Shown: in pieces, positions 8,054 to 16,449 of the stretch
Layout of the letters: every line of letters starts with the position of its first letter
Position numbering within the stretch: the first letter of the stretch is position 1
Assembly: GCF_014200015.1 (NCBI RefSeq)
Contig: NZ_JACHOT010000008.1
Location: 1 to 64,000, forward strand
Direction: 5' to 3'
DNA length: 64,000 bases
Origin: Aminobacter niigataensis
GTDB taxonomy: Bacteria > Pseudomonadota > Alphaproteobacteria > Rhizobiales > Rhizobiaceae
Made by a program: the position numbers and the translations under genes
The notes under the pieces: model-generated
Databases searched by the model: none
Seen by the model: the letters and a program-made list of their open reading frames with translations, nothing else
What the model was told of the DNA's origin: nothing

Positions 8054-9307
8054 ATGCGGAAATATTCGGTTTTTGCCATAGCCCGGGAGGCGATGCGCGG
8101 CCACAAGGGCTGGGAGGAGCAGTGGTCCTCGCCCGAGCCGAAGAGCGAATACGACGTCATCATCGTCGGCGCCGGCGGCCATGGCCTTGCCACCGCCTAT
8201 TATCTCGCCAAGGAACACGGCATCACCAATGTCGCGGTGCTGGAGAAGGGCTGGCTCGGCGGCGGCAACACCGGCCGCAACACCACCATCATCCGCTCCA
8301 ACTATCTCTATGACGAATCGGCCGGCATCTACGACCATGCCCTGAAGCTTTGGGACGGGCTGTCTCAGGACCTCAACTACAACGTCATGTATTCGGCGCG
8401 CGGCGTCATGATGCTGGCGCACAATGTCCATGACGTGCAGGTGCTGAAGCGCCACGTGCACGCCAATCGCCTGAACGGCATCGACAATGAGTGGCTGACG
8501 CCCGAAGAGGCGAGGGAGTTCTGCCCGCCGCTCAACATCTCGGCTTCGGCGCGCTATCCCGTTGTCGGCGCCTCGCTACAGCGCCGCGGCGGCACCGCTC
8601 GTCACGACGCCGTCGCCTGGGGCTATGCCCGCGGTGCCTCCGACCGCGGCGTCCACATCATCCAGAATTGTGAAGTCACCGGCGTGCGCCGTACGCCAGA
8701 CGGCCGCGTCTCCGGCGTCGAGACGTCGAAGGGCTTCATCGGCGCCAAGAAGGTCGGCGTCGTTGCCGCCGGCCACACCTCGGTGATCATGAACATGGCC
8801 GGCGTGCGCATGCCGCTCGAAAGCTATCCGCTGCAGGCGCTGGTGTCGGAACCGGTCAAGCCGATCTTCCCCTGCGTGGTCATGTCCAACACCGTGCATG
8901 CCTACATTTCGCAGTCCGACAAGGGCGAACTGGTCATCGGTGCCGGTACCGACCAGTACATCTCCTATTCGCAGACCGGCGGCCTGCACATCATCAACCA
9001 CACGCTCGACGCCATCTGCGAGATGTTCCCGATGTTCACGCGCATGAAGATGCTGCGCTCATGGGGCGGTATCGTCGACGTCACGCCGGATCGCTCGCCG
9101 ATCCTGGCCAAGACGCCGGTGCCGGGGCTCTACGTCAATTGCGGCTGGGGCACGGGTGGCTTCAAGGCGACGCCGGGTTCTGGCAACGTCTTTGCCCACA
9201 CCATTGCGCGTGACGAGCCGCACCCGATCAACGCGCCCTTCACCATCGAGCGCTTCCGCACCGGCCGCCTCATCGACGAAGCGGCAGCGGCGGCGGTGGC
9301 GCACTGA
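8054..9307 (+). CDS. soxB: Sarcosine oxidase subunit beta
   Basis: A 417-aa flavoprotein subunit of heterotetrameric sarcosine oxidase, which demethylates sarcosine to glycine, H2O2 and a one-carbon unit for tetrahydrofolate. The FAD-binding motif [20 protein letters not shown] lies at about residues 35-54. The [16 protein letters not shown] block contains His184, which I expect to be the residue that carries covalent FMN in characterised enzymes. The C-terminus has [14 protein letters not shown], the substrate-side flavin loop. Length and start ([13 protein letters not shown]) are normal for the family. It leads an operon-like run through soxG, with a cupin gene and an unknown gene placed between soxB and soxD. 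Confidence 0.95.
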   Translation: MRKYSVFAIAREAMRGHKGWEEQWSSPEPKSEYDVIIVGAGGHGLATAYYLAKEHGITNVAVLEKGWLGGGNTGRNTTIIRSNYLYDESAGIYDHALKLWDGLSQDLNYNVMYSARGVMMLAHNVHDVQVLKRHVHANRLNGIDNEWLTPEEAREFCPPLNISASARYPVVGASLQRRGGTARHDAVAWGYARGASDRGVHIIQNCEVTGVRRTPDGRVSGVETSKGFIGAKKVGVVAAGHTSVIMNMAGVRMPLESYPLQALVSEPVKPIFPCVVMSNTVHAYISQSDKGELVIGAGTDQYISYSQTGGLHIINHTLDAICEMFPMFTRMKMLRSWGGIVDVTPDRSPILAKTPVPGLYVNCGWGTGGFKATPGSGNVFAHTIARDEPHPINAPFTIERFRTGRLIDEAAAAAVAH

Positions 9308-9321
9308 GGGGCGAGGTCGAT

Positions 9322-9678
9322 ATGTCCGAGACGCCGGTCAACCTCGCCGAGAAGCTTGCGCTGTTCTCCGAGCGCTGGACGCCCAAGATCGTTGCCGGCT
9401 TCAACGGCAACGACATCATGGTCGTCAAGGTCCAGGGCGAGTTCAACTGGCATTCGCACCCTGATACCGACGACTTCTTCATGGTGCTGAGCGGCCGGTT
9501 GCGCATCCAGATGAGGGAAGGCGATGTCGTTCTCGGACCTGGCGAGCTCTATGTCGTGCCCAAGGGCGTCGAGCATTGCCCGCTGGCCGAGGAAGAGACC
9601 CACCTGCTGCTGATCGAGCCCGCCGGCGTGCCCAACACCGGCGATGTGACGACTGCCGTGACCAAGAACCGGATCTGA
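9322..9678 (+). CDS. Small cupin-domain protein inside the sox operon
   Basis: A 118-aa single-domain cupin starting 14 bp after soxB. Motif 1 is FNWHSHPDTDDFFMVLSGRL (two His and an acidic residue for metal binding) and motif 2 is LGPGELYVVPKGVEHCPLAE with the third His. Such small cupins bind a metal and often a small acid or sugar; many have no known reaction. The tight spacing to soxB and the shared direction indicate co-transcription with sarcosine oxidase, so a role in handling sarcosine-derived products is possible but only inferred. Confidence 0.82.
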   Translation: MSETPVNLAEKLALFSERWTPKIVAGFNGNDIMVVKVQGEFNWHSHPDTDDFFMVLSGRLRIQMREGDVVLGPGELYVVPKGVEHCPLAEEETHLLLIEPAGVPNTGDVTTAVTKNRI

Positions 9679-9758
9679 GCCCGCATGGTGCCGACGCATT
9701 GCCATTCCAGCGATCTGCATGCCGTAGGCGCAGCGGTCGCCTGCGCCATGGTGCGCCG

Positions 9759-10193
9759 ATGACGATGCTCGCTACCACATTGGCCGCTGTCGCAGCGCCC
9801 TTCGTTCTCGCCGACGAAAAGGGCATGTTCCACATGCCCGACGCCAGCGAGGTCCGGCTGCAGGCGATCAGCCGCACCGGCAACGAGGACGAATGGCCGT
9901 TCTCGGTCGCTTCGGGCATTCTCGCCTGCGTCTGGAGCGGCGGGCGCAAGGTCGTCTCCTTCATCGAACAGCCCGAAGACCCCGACGACGAGCACGATGC
10001 CCCGCCCGGGCGCCACGTCATCGTCTCGGCCAATCCGTTCGAACTCACCTTCCTCAACATATCGAGCCGCGACCTGTTCCTGCCGGCGGACACGGTGGAG
10101 GCGCTGATCAAGCGTGTCGCCCCGTTCGAGGCATTGGGGCAAAGGCTCTGCGACCAGCCCCAAGGCTCCAATATCGGCCCCGGCGAACTCTAG
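9759..10193 (+). CDS. Hypothetical protein between the soxB-linked cupin and soxD
   Basis: A 144-aa protein I do not recognise. It starts MTMLATTLAAVAAPFVLADEKG, which might be a weak signal sequence, and has a hydrophilic remainder containing FSVASGILACVWSGGRKVVSFIEQPEDPDDEHD and NPFELTFLNISSRDLFLPADTVEAL. There is one cysteine and no transmembrane segment beyond the start. It ends 11 bp before soxD and lies in the same direction, so it is almost certainly expressed with the sox genes. The open frame has codon use like its neighbours and the opposite strand shows nothing recognisable, so I regard it as a real gene of unknown function. Confidence 0.65.
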   Translation: MTMLATTLAAVAAPFVLADEKGMFHMPDASEVRLQAISRTGNEDEWPFSVASGILACVWSGGRKVVSFIEQPEDPDDEHDAPPGRHVIVSANPFELTFLNISSRDLFLPADTVEALIKRVAPFEALGQRLCDQPQGSNIGPGEL

Positions 10194-10204
10194 GGATCAT
10201 CCAG

Positions 10205-10585
10205 ATGCTTCTCATTCACTGCCCCTATTGCGAGGAAGAGCGCCCCGAGCTCGAATTCCGCGCCGCCGGCGAGGCGCATATCGCGCGCTCCACCAACATC
10301 GCCGCCGAAAGCGACGAGGATTTCGAGAAGTTCTTCTTCATCCGCTCCAACCCCAAGGGCGTGATCTTCGAGCGCTGGCGCCACATCCATGGCTGTGCGC
10401 GCTTCTTCAACGCCGCGCGCGACACCATCACCGACCGGTTCCTGCTCACCTACAAGGCCGGCGAGCCGAAACCGGATGTCTCGACCCTGTCGAGCGAAGG
10501 CGGACCCGCTGCCTGGGCCAACCGGCCGCCGGATCAGCTCAACGAGAAGCCCAAGGCAAAACGCTCCACCAAGGGAGAGGCATGA
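10205..10585 (+). CDS. soxD: Sarcosine oxidase subunit delta
   Basis: A 126-aa zinc subunit of heterotetrameric sarcosine oxidase. It begins MLLIHCPYCEEERPELEF, giving Cys6 and Cys9; together with His59 and Cys63 in WRHIHGCARFF these are the expected zinc ligands. The FFIRSNPKG and RDTITDRFLLTYKAGE segments are also family-typical. The subunit is structural and holds the tetramer together. The stop codon overlaps the soxA start (ATGA at 10582-10585), a sign of translational coupling. Confidence 0.95.
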   Translation: MLLIHCPYCEEERPELEFRAAGEAHIARSTNIAAESDEDFEKFFFIRSNPKGVIFERWRHIHGCARFFNAARDTITDRFLLTYKAGEPKPDVSTLSSEGGPAAWANRPPDQLNEKPKAKRSTKGEA

Positions 10586-13578
10586 TGGCCGGTTCCTACC
10601 GCATTTCCGGCCAGGGCCGCCTGACGCCTGCCAAGACCGCGCGCTTCACCTTCGACGGCAAGGCGATGACCGGCCTCGCCGGCGACACCGTCGCCTCGGC
10701 GCTGCTCGCCAACGGCGTGCATCTAGTCGGCCGCTCGTTCAAGTATCATCGCCCGCGCGGCATCCTGTCGGCCGGCGCCGAGGAGCCCAACGCGCTGGTG
10801 ACGGTGACCCGCGACGCCGCGCGCAAGACGCCCAACGTGCGCGCCACCGTGCAGGAGCTCTATGACGGGCTCAACGTCGCCTCGCAGAACCGCTGGCCGT
10901 CGCTCTCCTTCGACGTCGGTGCCGTCAACGATCTGGCGTCGCCGTTCTTCTCGGCCGGCTTCTACTACAAGACCTTCATGTGGCCGAAGGCGGCGTGGAA
11001 GAACTTCTACGAGCCCAACATCCGCGCGGCGGCCGGCCTCGGTGTCGCGCCCGATCAGCCAGATCCCGACCATTATTCGGCCCGTTACGCCCATTGCGAA
11101 GTGTTGGTACTCGGCGGCGGCGCAGCCGGTCTTGCCGCGGCGCTGGCCGCGGCCGAAACCGGCGTTCGCGTCATCATCTGCGACGAGCAGGCCGAGTTCG
11201 GCGGCGCGCTGCGCTTCGAAAAGGGCGCCGTCATCGACGGCCAGGACGGCTGGAACTGGGCCCAGGCGACGGCGGCCAGGCTTGCCGCGATGGACAATGT
11301 CCAGGTGCTGCCGCGCACGACGGCCTTCGGCTATTATGCGCAGAACTTCGTCGGCTTGGTCGAACGCGTCACCGACCATATCGCGCGCCCCGGCCGCGAC
11401 GAGCCGCGCGAGCGGCTGTGGCAGGTCCGCGCTAGGCGCGTGGTGATCGCCACCGGCGCCATCGAGCGTCACATGGTGTTCGCCAACAACGACCGGCCCG
11501 GCGTCATGCTGGCGTCGGCTGCGCGCACCTTCCTCAACCATTACGGTGTCGTCGTCGGCAAGACTGTCGGCGTCTACACCGCCAATGACAGCGCCTATGC
11601 AGCAGCCATCGACCTCAAGAAGGCCGGTGTCGGCGTGGCGGCAATCGTCGACCTGCGTGACAACCCGGCAGGCCCACTGGTCGACGAGGCGCGCGCGCTG
11701 GGCATCGAGGTCAATCATGGTCGCGCCGTCACCAGCGCCAATGGCAGCCAGCGCATCAAGTCGATGACTGTGCAGGCCAAGGCCGGCGGCGCTGAGCGCA
11801 CCATCGCTGTCGATGCGCTGCTGATGTCTGCCGGCTGGACGCCGTCGGTGCACATGTTCTCGCAGTCGCGCGGCAAGGTCGCCTTCGACGACGCCACCAA
11901 GCGCTTCCTGCCCGGCACCTATGCCCAGGATTGCGTCTCGGTCGGTGCCTGCAACGGTTCCGACTCGCTTGAGGACACCGTCGCGCAGTCGCTCGAGGCT
12001 GGTGCCAATGCTGCCCGCGACGCCGGCGCCAGGCCGTCCAGGGGCGTGGCGCTGAAGGTCGAGGCCTCAGAAGGTTGGGGCGGCGGCATGCTGGGTTCCG
12101 GCCCGGGCGCCGGTGCCGACACCAAGGTCAAGGCGTTCGTCGATTTCCAGAACGACGTCACCGCCAAGGACATCCGCCAGGCGGTGAAGGAAGGCATGCG
12201 CTCGATCGAGCACGTCAAGCGCTTCACCACCAACGGCATGGCCACCGACCAGGGCAAGACCTCCAACATGCATGGCCTGGCCATCGCCGCCGAGGCGCTG
12301 GACAAGGACATCCCGCAGGTCGGCCTCACCACCTTCCGTGCGCCCTATACGCCGGTCACCTTCGGCGCCATCGTCAACCACGCCCGCCATGGCCTGTTCG
12401 ACCCGACGCGCAAGACCGCGACCCACGCTTGGGCGGAAGCGCACGGCGCCGTGTTCGAGGATGTCGGCCAGTGGAAGCGCGCCTGGTATTTCCCGCGCGC
12501 CGGCGAGGACATGCATGCCGCGGTCGACCGCGAATGCGTGACGGTGCGAAAAGCCGCCGGCCTGTTCGACGCCTCAACGCTCGGCAAGATCGAGGTCGTC
12601 GGCCCGGATGCGGCGAAATTCATGGAGCTGCTCTACACCAACCCGTGGGAGAAGCTCGAGGTCGGCCGCTGCCGCTATGGCATCATGCTGCGCGAGGACG
12701 GTTTCATCTATGACGACGGCGTGGTCGGCCGCCTGGCGCAGGACCGCTTCCACGTCACCACGACGACGGGCGGTGCCGCCCGCGTCATGCACCACATGGA
12801 GGACTACCTCCAGACCGAGTTCCCCAATCTCGATGTCTGGCTGACCTCTGTTTCCGAACAGTGGGCGGTCATCGCCGTGCAAGGACCCAACTCGCGCGAC
12901 ATCATCGCGCCGCTGGTCGAGGGCATCGACATGTCCGATGCGGCGATGCCGCACATGTCGGTGCGCGAGGGCAAGATCTGCGGCGTGCCGACGCGGCTGT
13001 TCCGCATGTCGTTCACCGGTGACCGCGGCTTCGAGGTCAACGTGCCGGCCGATTATGGCCGCGCCGTCTGGGAAGCGCTGTGGGCCGAGGGCCAGAAGCA
13101 CGGTGCCTGCGCCTACGGCACCGAGGCAATGCACGTGCTGCGCGCCGAAAAGGGCTACATCATCGTCGGCCAGGATACCGACGGCACCGTCACGCCCAAT
13201 GACGCCGGGCTCGACTGGGCCGTCGGCAAGAAGAAGACCGATTTCGTCGGCATTCGCGGCCTGATGCGCCCCGATCTGGTCGCCAAGGGGCGCCGCCAAC
13301 TCGTCGGCCTCAAGACCAGGGATCCGCGCACCGTGCTCGAAGAAGGCGCGCAGATCGTCGAAAATCCCAAGCAGGCGATCCCGATGAAGATGATCGGTCA
13401 CGTCACGTCGAGCTACTGGTCGGCGAATTGCGACCGCTCGATCGCCATGGGTGTCGTTGCCGGCGGCCGCGATCGCATCGGCGAAACGCTCTATGTGCCG
13501 ATGCCCGACGGCGTCATCGAGGTGGAAGTCACCGGAACCGTGTTCTTCGACGAGAAGGGAGACCGCCTCAATGGCTAA
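10582..13578 (+). CDS. soxA: Sarcosine oxidase subunit alpha
   Basis: A 998-aa subunit of normal length. The N-terminal ~120 residues resemble a ferredoxin-like domain but contain no cysteines, as expected for this subunit. An NAD-binding Rossmann motif LVLGGGAAGLAAALAAAE follows, with GGGAAG at 178-183. The C-terminal ~390 residues form a GcvT-like aminomethyltransferase domain, where tetrahydrofolate accepts the methylene group made at the beta-subunit flavin. The start ATG overlaps the soxD stop, with AAGGGAGAGG immediately before it. The end overlaps soxG by 8 bp. The protein is cytoplasmic and works with SoxB, SoxD and SoxG. Confidence 0.95.
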   Translation: MMAGSYRISGQGRLTPAKTARFTFDGKAMTGLAGDTVASALLANGVHLVGRSFKYHRPRGILSAGAEEPNALVTVTRDAARKTPNVRATVQELYDGLNVASQNRWPSLSFDVGAVNDLASPFFSAGFYYKTFMWPKAAWKNFYEPNIRAAAGLGVAPDQPDPDHYSARYAHCEVLVLGGGAAGLAAALAAAETGVRVIICDEQAEFGGALRFEKGAVIDGQDGWNWAQATAARLAAMDNVQVLPRTTAFGYYAQNFVGLVERVTDHIARPGRDEPRERLWQVRARRVVIATGAIERHMVFANNDRPGVMLASAARTFLNHYGVVVGKTVGVYTANDSAYAAAIDLKKAGVGVAAIVDLRDNPAGPLVDEARALGIEVNHGRAVTSANGSQRIKSMTVQAKAGGAERTIAVDALLMSAGWTPSVHMFSQSRGKVAFDDATKRFLPGTYAQDCVSVGACNGSDSLEDTVAQSLEAGANAARDAGARPSRGVALKVEASEGWGGGMLGSGPGAGADTKVKAFVDFQNDVTAKDIRQAVKEGMRSIEHVKRFTTNGMATDQGKTSNMHGLAIAAEALDKDIPQVGLTTFRAPYTPVTFGAIVNHARHGLFDPTRKTATHAWAEAHGAVFEDVGQWKRAWYFPRAGEDMHAAVDRECVTVRKAAGLFDASTLGKIEVVGPDAAKFMELLYTNPWEKLEVGRCRYGIMLREDGFIYDDGVVGRLAQDRFHVTTTTGGAARVMHHMEDYLQTEFPNLDVWLTSVSEQWAVIAVQGPNSRDIIAPLVEGIDMSDAAMPHMSVREGKICGVPTRLFRMSFTGDRGFEVNVPADYGRAVWEALWAEGQKHGACAYGTEAMHVLRAEKGYIIVGQDTDGTVTPNDAGLDWAVGKKKTDFVGIRGLMRPDLVAKGRRQLVGLKTRDPRTVLEEGAQIVENPKQAIPMKMIGHVTSSYWSANCDRSIAMGVVAGGRDRIGETLYVPMPDGVIEVEVTGTVFFDEKGDRLNG

Positions 13579-14119
13579 GCTCGCAACCGCCACCCGCAAC
13601 CCCGCCCTTGCCGGCCACAGCGTCGGCGGTCACGGCGTTTCGCTCAAGGTGCTGGAGCCGGCCAGCCGCATGTCGCTGCGCGCCCGCCCGGCCGCGGTTG
13701 CCGCGCTCTCCAAGGCGCTCGGCATGACGCTTCCGGACAAGGCCAAGACCTCCTCCAACAAGAGCGGCCGCACCGCGCTCTGGCTCGGCCCGGACGAGTG
13801 GCTGGTCATCGACGAGGCCGGGGGCGATCCCGTCGCCGACTGCGCGTCGGTCAAGGGCCTGCACTCGGCGGTCGACGTCTCGCATCGCAACGTCGCCATC
13901 GCGGTGACCGGCCCCAATGCGGCTGCCACCATCAATGCCGGCTGCCCGCAGGACCTGTCGCTTGCGGTTTTTCCGGTAGGTGCCGCCTCGCGCACGGTGC
14001 TCGGCAAGGTCGAGATGGTCCTGCTCAGGACTGGCGAGGAAGCCTTCCGCGTCGAGTGCTGGCGCTCGTTTTCCGACTACGTCTACGGCTTCCTGTCGGA
14101 GGCCGCCCGCGACGGCTAG
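13571..14119 (+). CDS. soxG: Sarcosine oxidase subunit gamma
   Basis: A 182-aa subunit that starts inside the end of soxA. It is GcvT/YgfZ-fold related, seen in ALWLGPDEWLVI, HSAVDVSHRNVAIAVTGPNA and the C-terminal FRVECWRSFSDYVYGFL, which are characteristic of SoxG. It stabilises the sarcosine oxidase tetramer. The direct overlap with soxA and identical direction place it as the last gene of the operon. After it comes a 540-bp gene-free region with a foldback repeat rather than a classic terminator. Confidence 0.93.
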   Translation: MAKLATATRNPALAGHSVGGHGVSLKVLEPASRMSLRARPAAVAALSKALGMTLPDKAKTSSNKSGRTALWLGPDEWLVIDEAGGDPVADCASVKGLHSAVDVSHRNVAIAVTGPNAAATINAGCPQDLSLAVFPVGAASRTVLGKVEMVLLRTGEEAFRVECWRSFSDYVYGFLSEAARDG

Positions 14120-14295
14120 TAACGGAAGATGCCGTGCCCCAGACTCGACGAGGGTCTGGAAGACAGTTTTCCGGGCCAGCGATCCGGTGTCGGTGACCTC
14201 GACGACCATTTCCTCGATGGCGATGCGAAGGGCAAGGAAGCACTAGGTCGTCCGCAACTGGCGCAATACTGGACAGCTTTTGTGATGGCTCGTCC

Positions 14296-14514
14296 GCGGC
14301 ATGGATCCTAGGGTCTGCGCAGTTCGCTGCGCTCCTGCTCCGCCCTAGGATGACGAATGTGCGAGGGCGGCGGCAACAGCTAGTCGAAGACCTTGGAGAT
14401 CTGCAGTTCATTTGCAAACGTTCGTGACTGGCGGAATCGAAGATCGAATTCGTCATCCTAGAGCGGAGCAGGAGCGTAGCGACGTTGCGCAGACCCTAGG
14501 ATCCATGCCGTGAC
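14296..14514. repeat. Foldback intergenic repeat, copy pair 1
   Basis: Two inverted copies of a ~60-bp unit (14296-14357 and 14449-14514) face each other around ~90 bp of unrelated sequence. Each unit contains CATGGATCCTAGGGTCTGCG, the TTCGCTGCGCTCCTGCTCCG block and ends in TAGGATGACGAA. A second pair with the same consensus lies at 33039-33300. No open frame of note is present; the 14120-14660 gap holds only this element and the terminator at 14612. Confidence 0.75.
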
Positions 14515-14611
14515 GTTCGAGCTGTGGCACCGTTCCAAGCATAGCGGGCGACCCTCCAGCAACGAACGGAATGACTCCTGTACCTGCCCGACAAAGCACA
14601 CGCACCGAAAC

Positions 14612-14639
14612 AAAAAGCCGCCCTTTTGGGCGGCTTTTT
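14612..14639. terminator. Bidirectional terminator after the small secreted protein gene
   Basis: A perfect 12-bp inverted repeat (AAAAAGCCGCCC/GGGCGGCTTTTT) with a 4-nt loop. It lies 21 bp past the stop of the minus-strand gene at 14661 and also insulates it from the sox side. Confidence 0.9.
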
Positions 14640-14660
14640 CATTGAAATTGCTCGAGAAAA

Positions 14661-14912
14661 TCAGTTGAAGCTGGGCACGATCCAAGGGTTGATGTCGATG
14701 CCGACCCTGGGCTTGTCGCTGGTCCGGATGCTGTTGGTCGTCAGCGGTCCTCGGTCGTCCTTGACCGAACCGGTTGCGCTGCAGTCGAGCTTGCCCGAGG
14801 CCATCTCGCTGCATGCAGCGGGGGTGTGCGGCTTCGTCGTGTGCGTGTCTTTTGCCATTGCAAGGCCACTCGTCGCGAGCACCGCCGCGAGCGCCAGTAT
14901 AGTCCGTTGCAT
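14661..14912 (-). CDS. Small secreted protein, function unknown
   Basis: An 83-aa protein starting MQRTILALAAVLATSGLAMA, a standard signal peptide with cleavage after AMA, so the product is periplasmic or secreted. The mature ~63 residues hold two cysteines (in AACSEM and LDCSAT) that could pair, and a C-terminal GIDINPWIVPSFN. I do not recognise a family. It has its own terminator and a 140-bp upstream region with two strong palindromes, suggesting specific regulation, perhaps by the TetR protein encoded just upstream in the same direction. Confidence 0.7.
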   Translation of the reverse strand: MQRTILALAAVLATSGLAMAKDTHTTKPHTPAACSEMASGKLDCSATGSVKDDRGPLTTNSIRTSDKPRVGIDINPWIVPSFN

Positions 14913-14934
14913 TGTCCATCTCCGTAGAGTTTTA

Positions 14935-14948
14935 CCGTACTTGTACGG
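14935..14948. promoter_or_regulatory. Palindromic operator candidate 1 (CCGTAC-TT-GTACGG)
   Basis: A 14-bp inverted repeat with 6-bp arms, 23 bp before the start codon of the small secreted protein. It shares the CCGTAC/GTACGG half-sites with the palindrome at 14993-15010, centre to centre 60 bp, close to six helical turns. TetR-type repressors use sites of this size; binding by the adjacent TetR is inferred. Confidence 0.5.
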
Positions 14949-14992
14949 AACGCCTTACAGATACGACCGCACTTCGCGTGCTGAAAGAGGTA

Positions 14993-15010
14993 TTCCGTAC
15001 GCGTACGGAA
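14993..15010. promoter_or_regulatory. Palindromic operator candidate 2 (TTCCGTACGCGTACGGAA)
   Basis: A perfect 18-bp palindrome between the TetR gene stop (15056) and the secreted-protein gene. Same half-site as the site at 14935-14948. Confidence 0.55.
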
Positions 15011-15055
15011 TTTTTTGTTGAGGCACTGAAAGCACTGAATGCTGCCCGGCTGGAG

Positions 15056-15700
15056 CTAGCAATTGCCGGGTTCGTCGGTGAGTGGGTCGGTCTCGCCTGC
15101 TGCCAGTCCGGCAAGGGCGAGGTCGCCGATCCGCATCACATAGGCCTTCGGGTCGCCGAACGGATAGAAGGGAAACGTGATCAGCAGCGAGATCGCACCA
15201 TGGGCCACGGTCCACAGGGAGGTGGCGATGGCGCGCGCGTCGCCCTTCATCTTGCCGGCCGCGATGCAGGCTTCGACCCGTTCCATGATCACCTGGAAGG
15301 CCGGGTTTCCACGTTCCATCTCGGCAAAGGTTTTGTCGATCGGCGGTTTCTGCTTCTCGGTCATGAACACGGTCCGGTATTCGTTCGGATTGCCAAGGCC
15401 GAACTCGGCATACTCAGCAAGCGCTGCGCGGACCGCTTCGAGTGGATCGCGAGGCCGGTTTTGCCGCATCCTGCGCGCCAGGTCGATGAAGGCATCCTCG
15501 GCAAGCGCCATCAGGATCTCTTGCTTGTCGGCAAAGTAGGAATAGACCGACATCGGCGCATAGCCGACCCTGGTGGCGAGTTTGCGGATGGTCAGGCCCT
15601 CATAGCCTTCTTCCCGCACCAGCGCGTGAGCGGCTGCCACCAGGTCGGCCCTGAGTTCGGCCTTCTGGAGCTCACGTCGGTTTGCGGCAAAACTGGTCAA
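15056..15700 (-). CDS. TetR/AcrR family transcriptional regulator
   Basis: A 214-aa regulator with an N-terminal TetR helix-turn-helix (about residues 15-62: LVAAAHALVREEGYEGLTIRKLATRVGYAPMSVYSYFADK) and an effector domain containing WTVAHGAISLLITFPF, the WHG-type C-terminal domain. The first codon appears to be TTG (15698-15700), since no ATG or GTG precedes the HTH in frame. Its upstream neighbour on the same strand is a MaoC hydratase 132 bp away, and downstream lie two palindromes and the small secreted protein. Likely targets are its neighbours; the ligand is unknown, although acyl-CoA-type ligands are common where MaoC genes are adjacent. Confidence 0.85.
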   Translation of the reverse strand: MTSFAANRRELQKAELRADLVAAAHALVREEGYEGLTIRKLATRVGYAPMSVYSYFADKQEILMALAEDAFIDLARRMRQNRPRDPLEAVRAALAEYAEFGLGNPNEYRTVFMTEKQKPPIDKTFAEMERGNPAFQVIMERVEACIAAGKMKGDARAIATSLWTVAHGAISLLITFPFYPFGDPKAYVMRIGDLALAGLAAGETDPLTDEPGNC

Positions 15701-15832
15701 GGATACGCCCTGCTGACTTCACGTACTCGAAGCGTGGGACTCTATACGCCGCTCCCGAGGGCAGCAAGTTAACCGCCCATAGCTCATCAGGACTAGGGCC
15801 ACGATGCGGCTGCAGGGCCAGTGATGCCGGTG

Positions 15833-16318
15833 TCAGGCGGTTTCGCGCTTCGGCTCGACGAAAGTCAGCGTCAGCCAGCGCGCGGTCAGCGCCGGCTTCT
15901 TCTGGTCCTCGATCTCGATGGTCACGTCGTGCGTCGCCTGGATCCAGCCCGACGGACGGATCTTGAGGTCGGCCAGCACGAAGCGGGTGCGGATGCGGGA
16001 TCCGGTTTTCACGGGTGCCGCGAACTTCAGCGATTCGAAGCCCTGGTTGATGCCCATGTCGCCGCCTTCGACGGGCGGAACGGTCTCGAAGGTCATCGCC
16101 GATAGCAGCGACAGCGTCAGGAAGCCGTGCGCGATGGTGCCGCCAAAGGGCGTTTCGCGGGCTGCCCGCTCGGGGTCGCAATGGATGAATTGATGGTCGT
16201 CGGTGGCGTCGGCGAACTTGTCGATCATCTCCTGGGTAACGGTGCGCCAGGGCGACACGCCAATCTCCTTGCCCACGGTGGCCTGAAGTTGCTCGAGATT
16301 GATCGGTTTCAGGCTCAT
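15833..16318 (-). CDS. MaoC family dehydratase
   Basis: A 161-aa single hot-dog-fold hydratase. The catalytic signature is seen as KFADATDDHQFIHCDPERAARETPFGGTIAHGFLTLSLL, with the D-x4-H pair and the IAHG loop of R-specific enoyl-CoA hydratases. Such enzymes add water to 2-enoyl-CoA and serve lipid or PHA metabolism. I chose the ATG at 16318 because a purine-rich GGACGGGA lies before it; an ATG at 16348 would add ten residues (MTFSYAGRDA). It is followed by the TetR gene on the same strand. Confidence 0.87.
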   Translation of the reverse strand: MSLKPINLEQLQATVGKEIGVSPWRTVTQEMIDKFADATDDHQFIHCDPERAARETPFGGTIAHGFLTLSLLSAMTFETVPPVEGGDMGINQGFESLKFAAPVKTGSRIRTRFVLADLKIRPSGWIQATHDVTIEIEDQKKPALTARWLTLTFVEPKRETA

Positions 16319-16449
16319 CGCATCCCGTCCTGCATAAGAAAAAGTCATGCACCGCGCACCAGCGACCAGACTGATACAGAATCAGACAGGCGCTGTCATC
16401 GCTTGCGGCGGCAAATCCGTCGCAGATTGGCCAACCAAGTAACCGAAAA

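Noticed and set aside
14296-14514. Insertion sequence.
   Set aside because: Long inverted arms are present but there is no transposase frame between them and no clear target duplication; described as a foldback repeat only.
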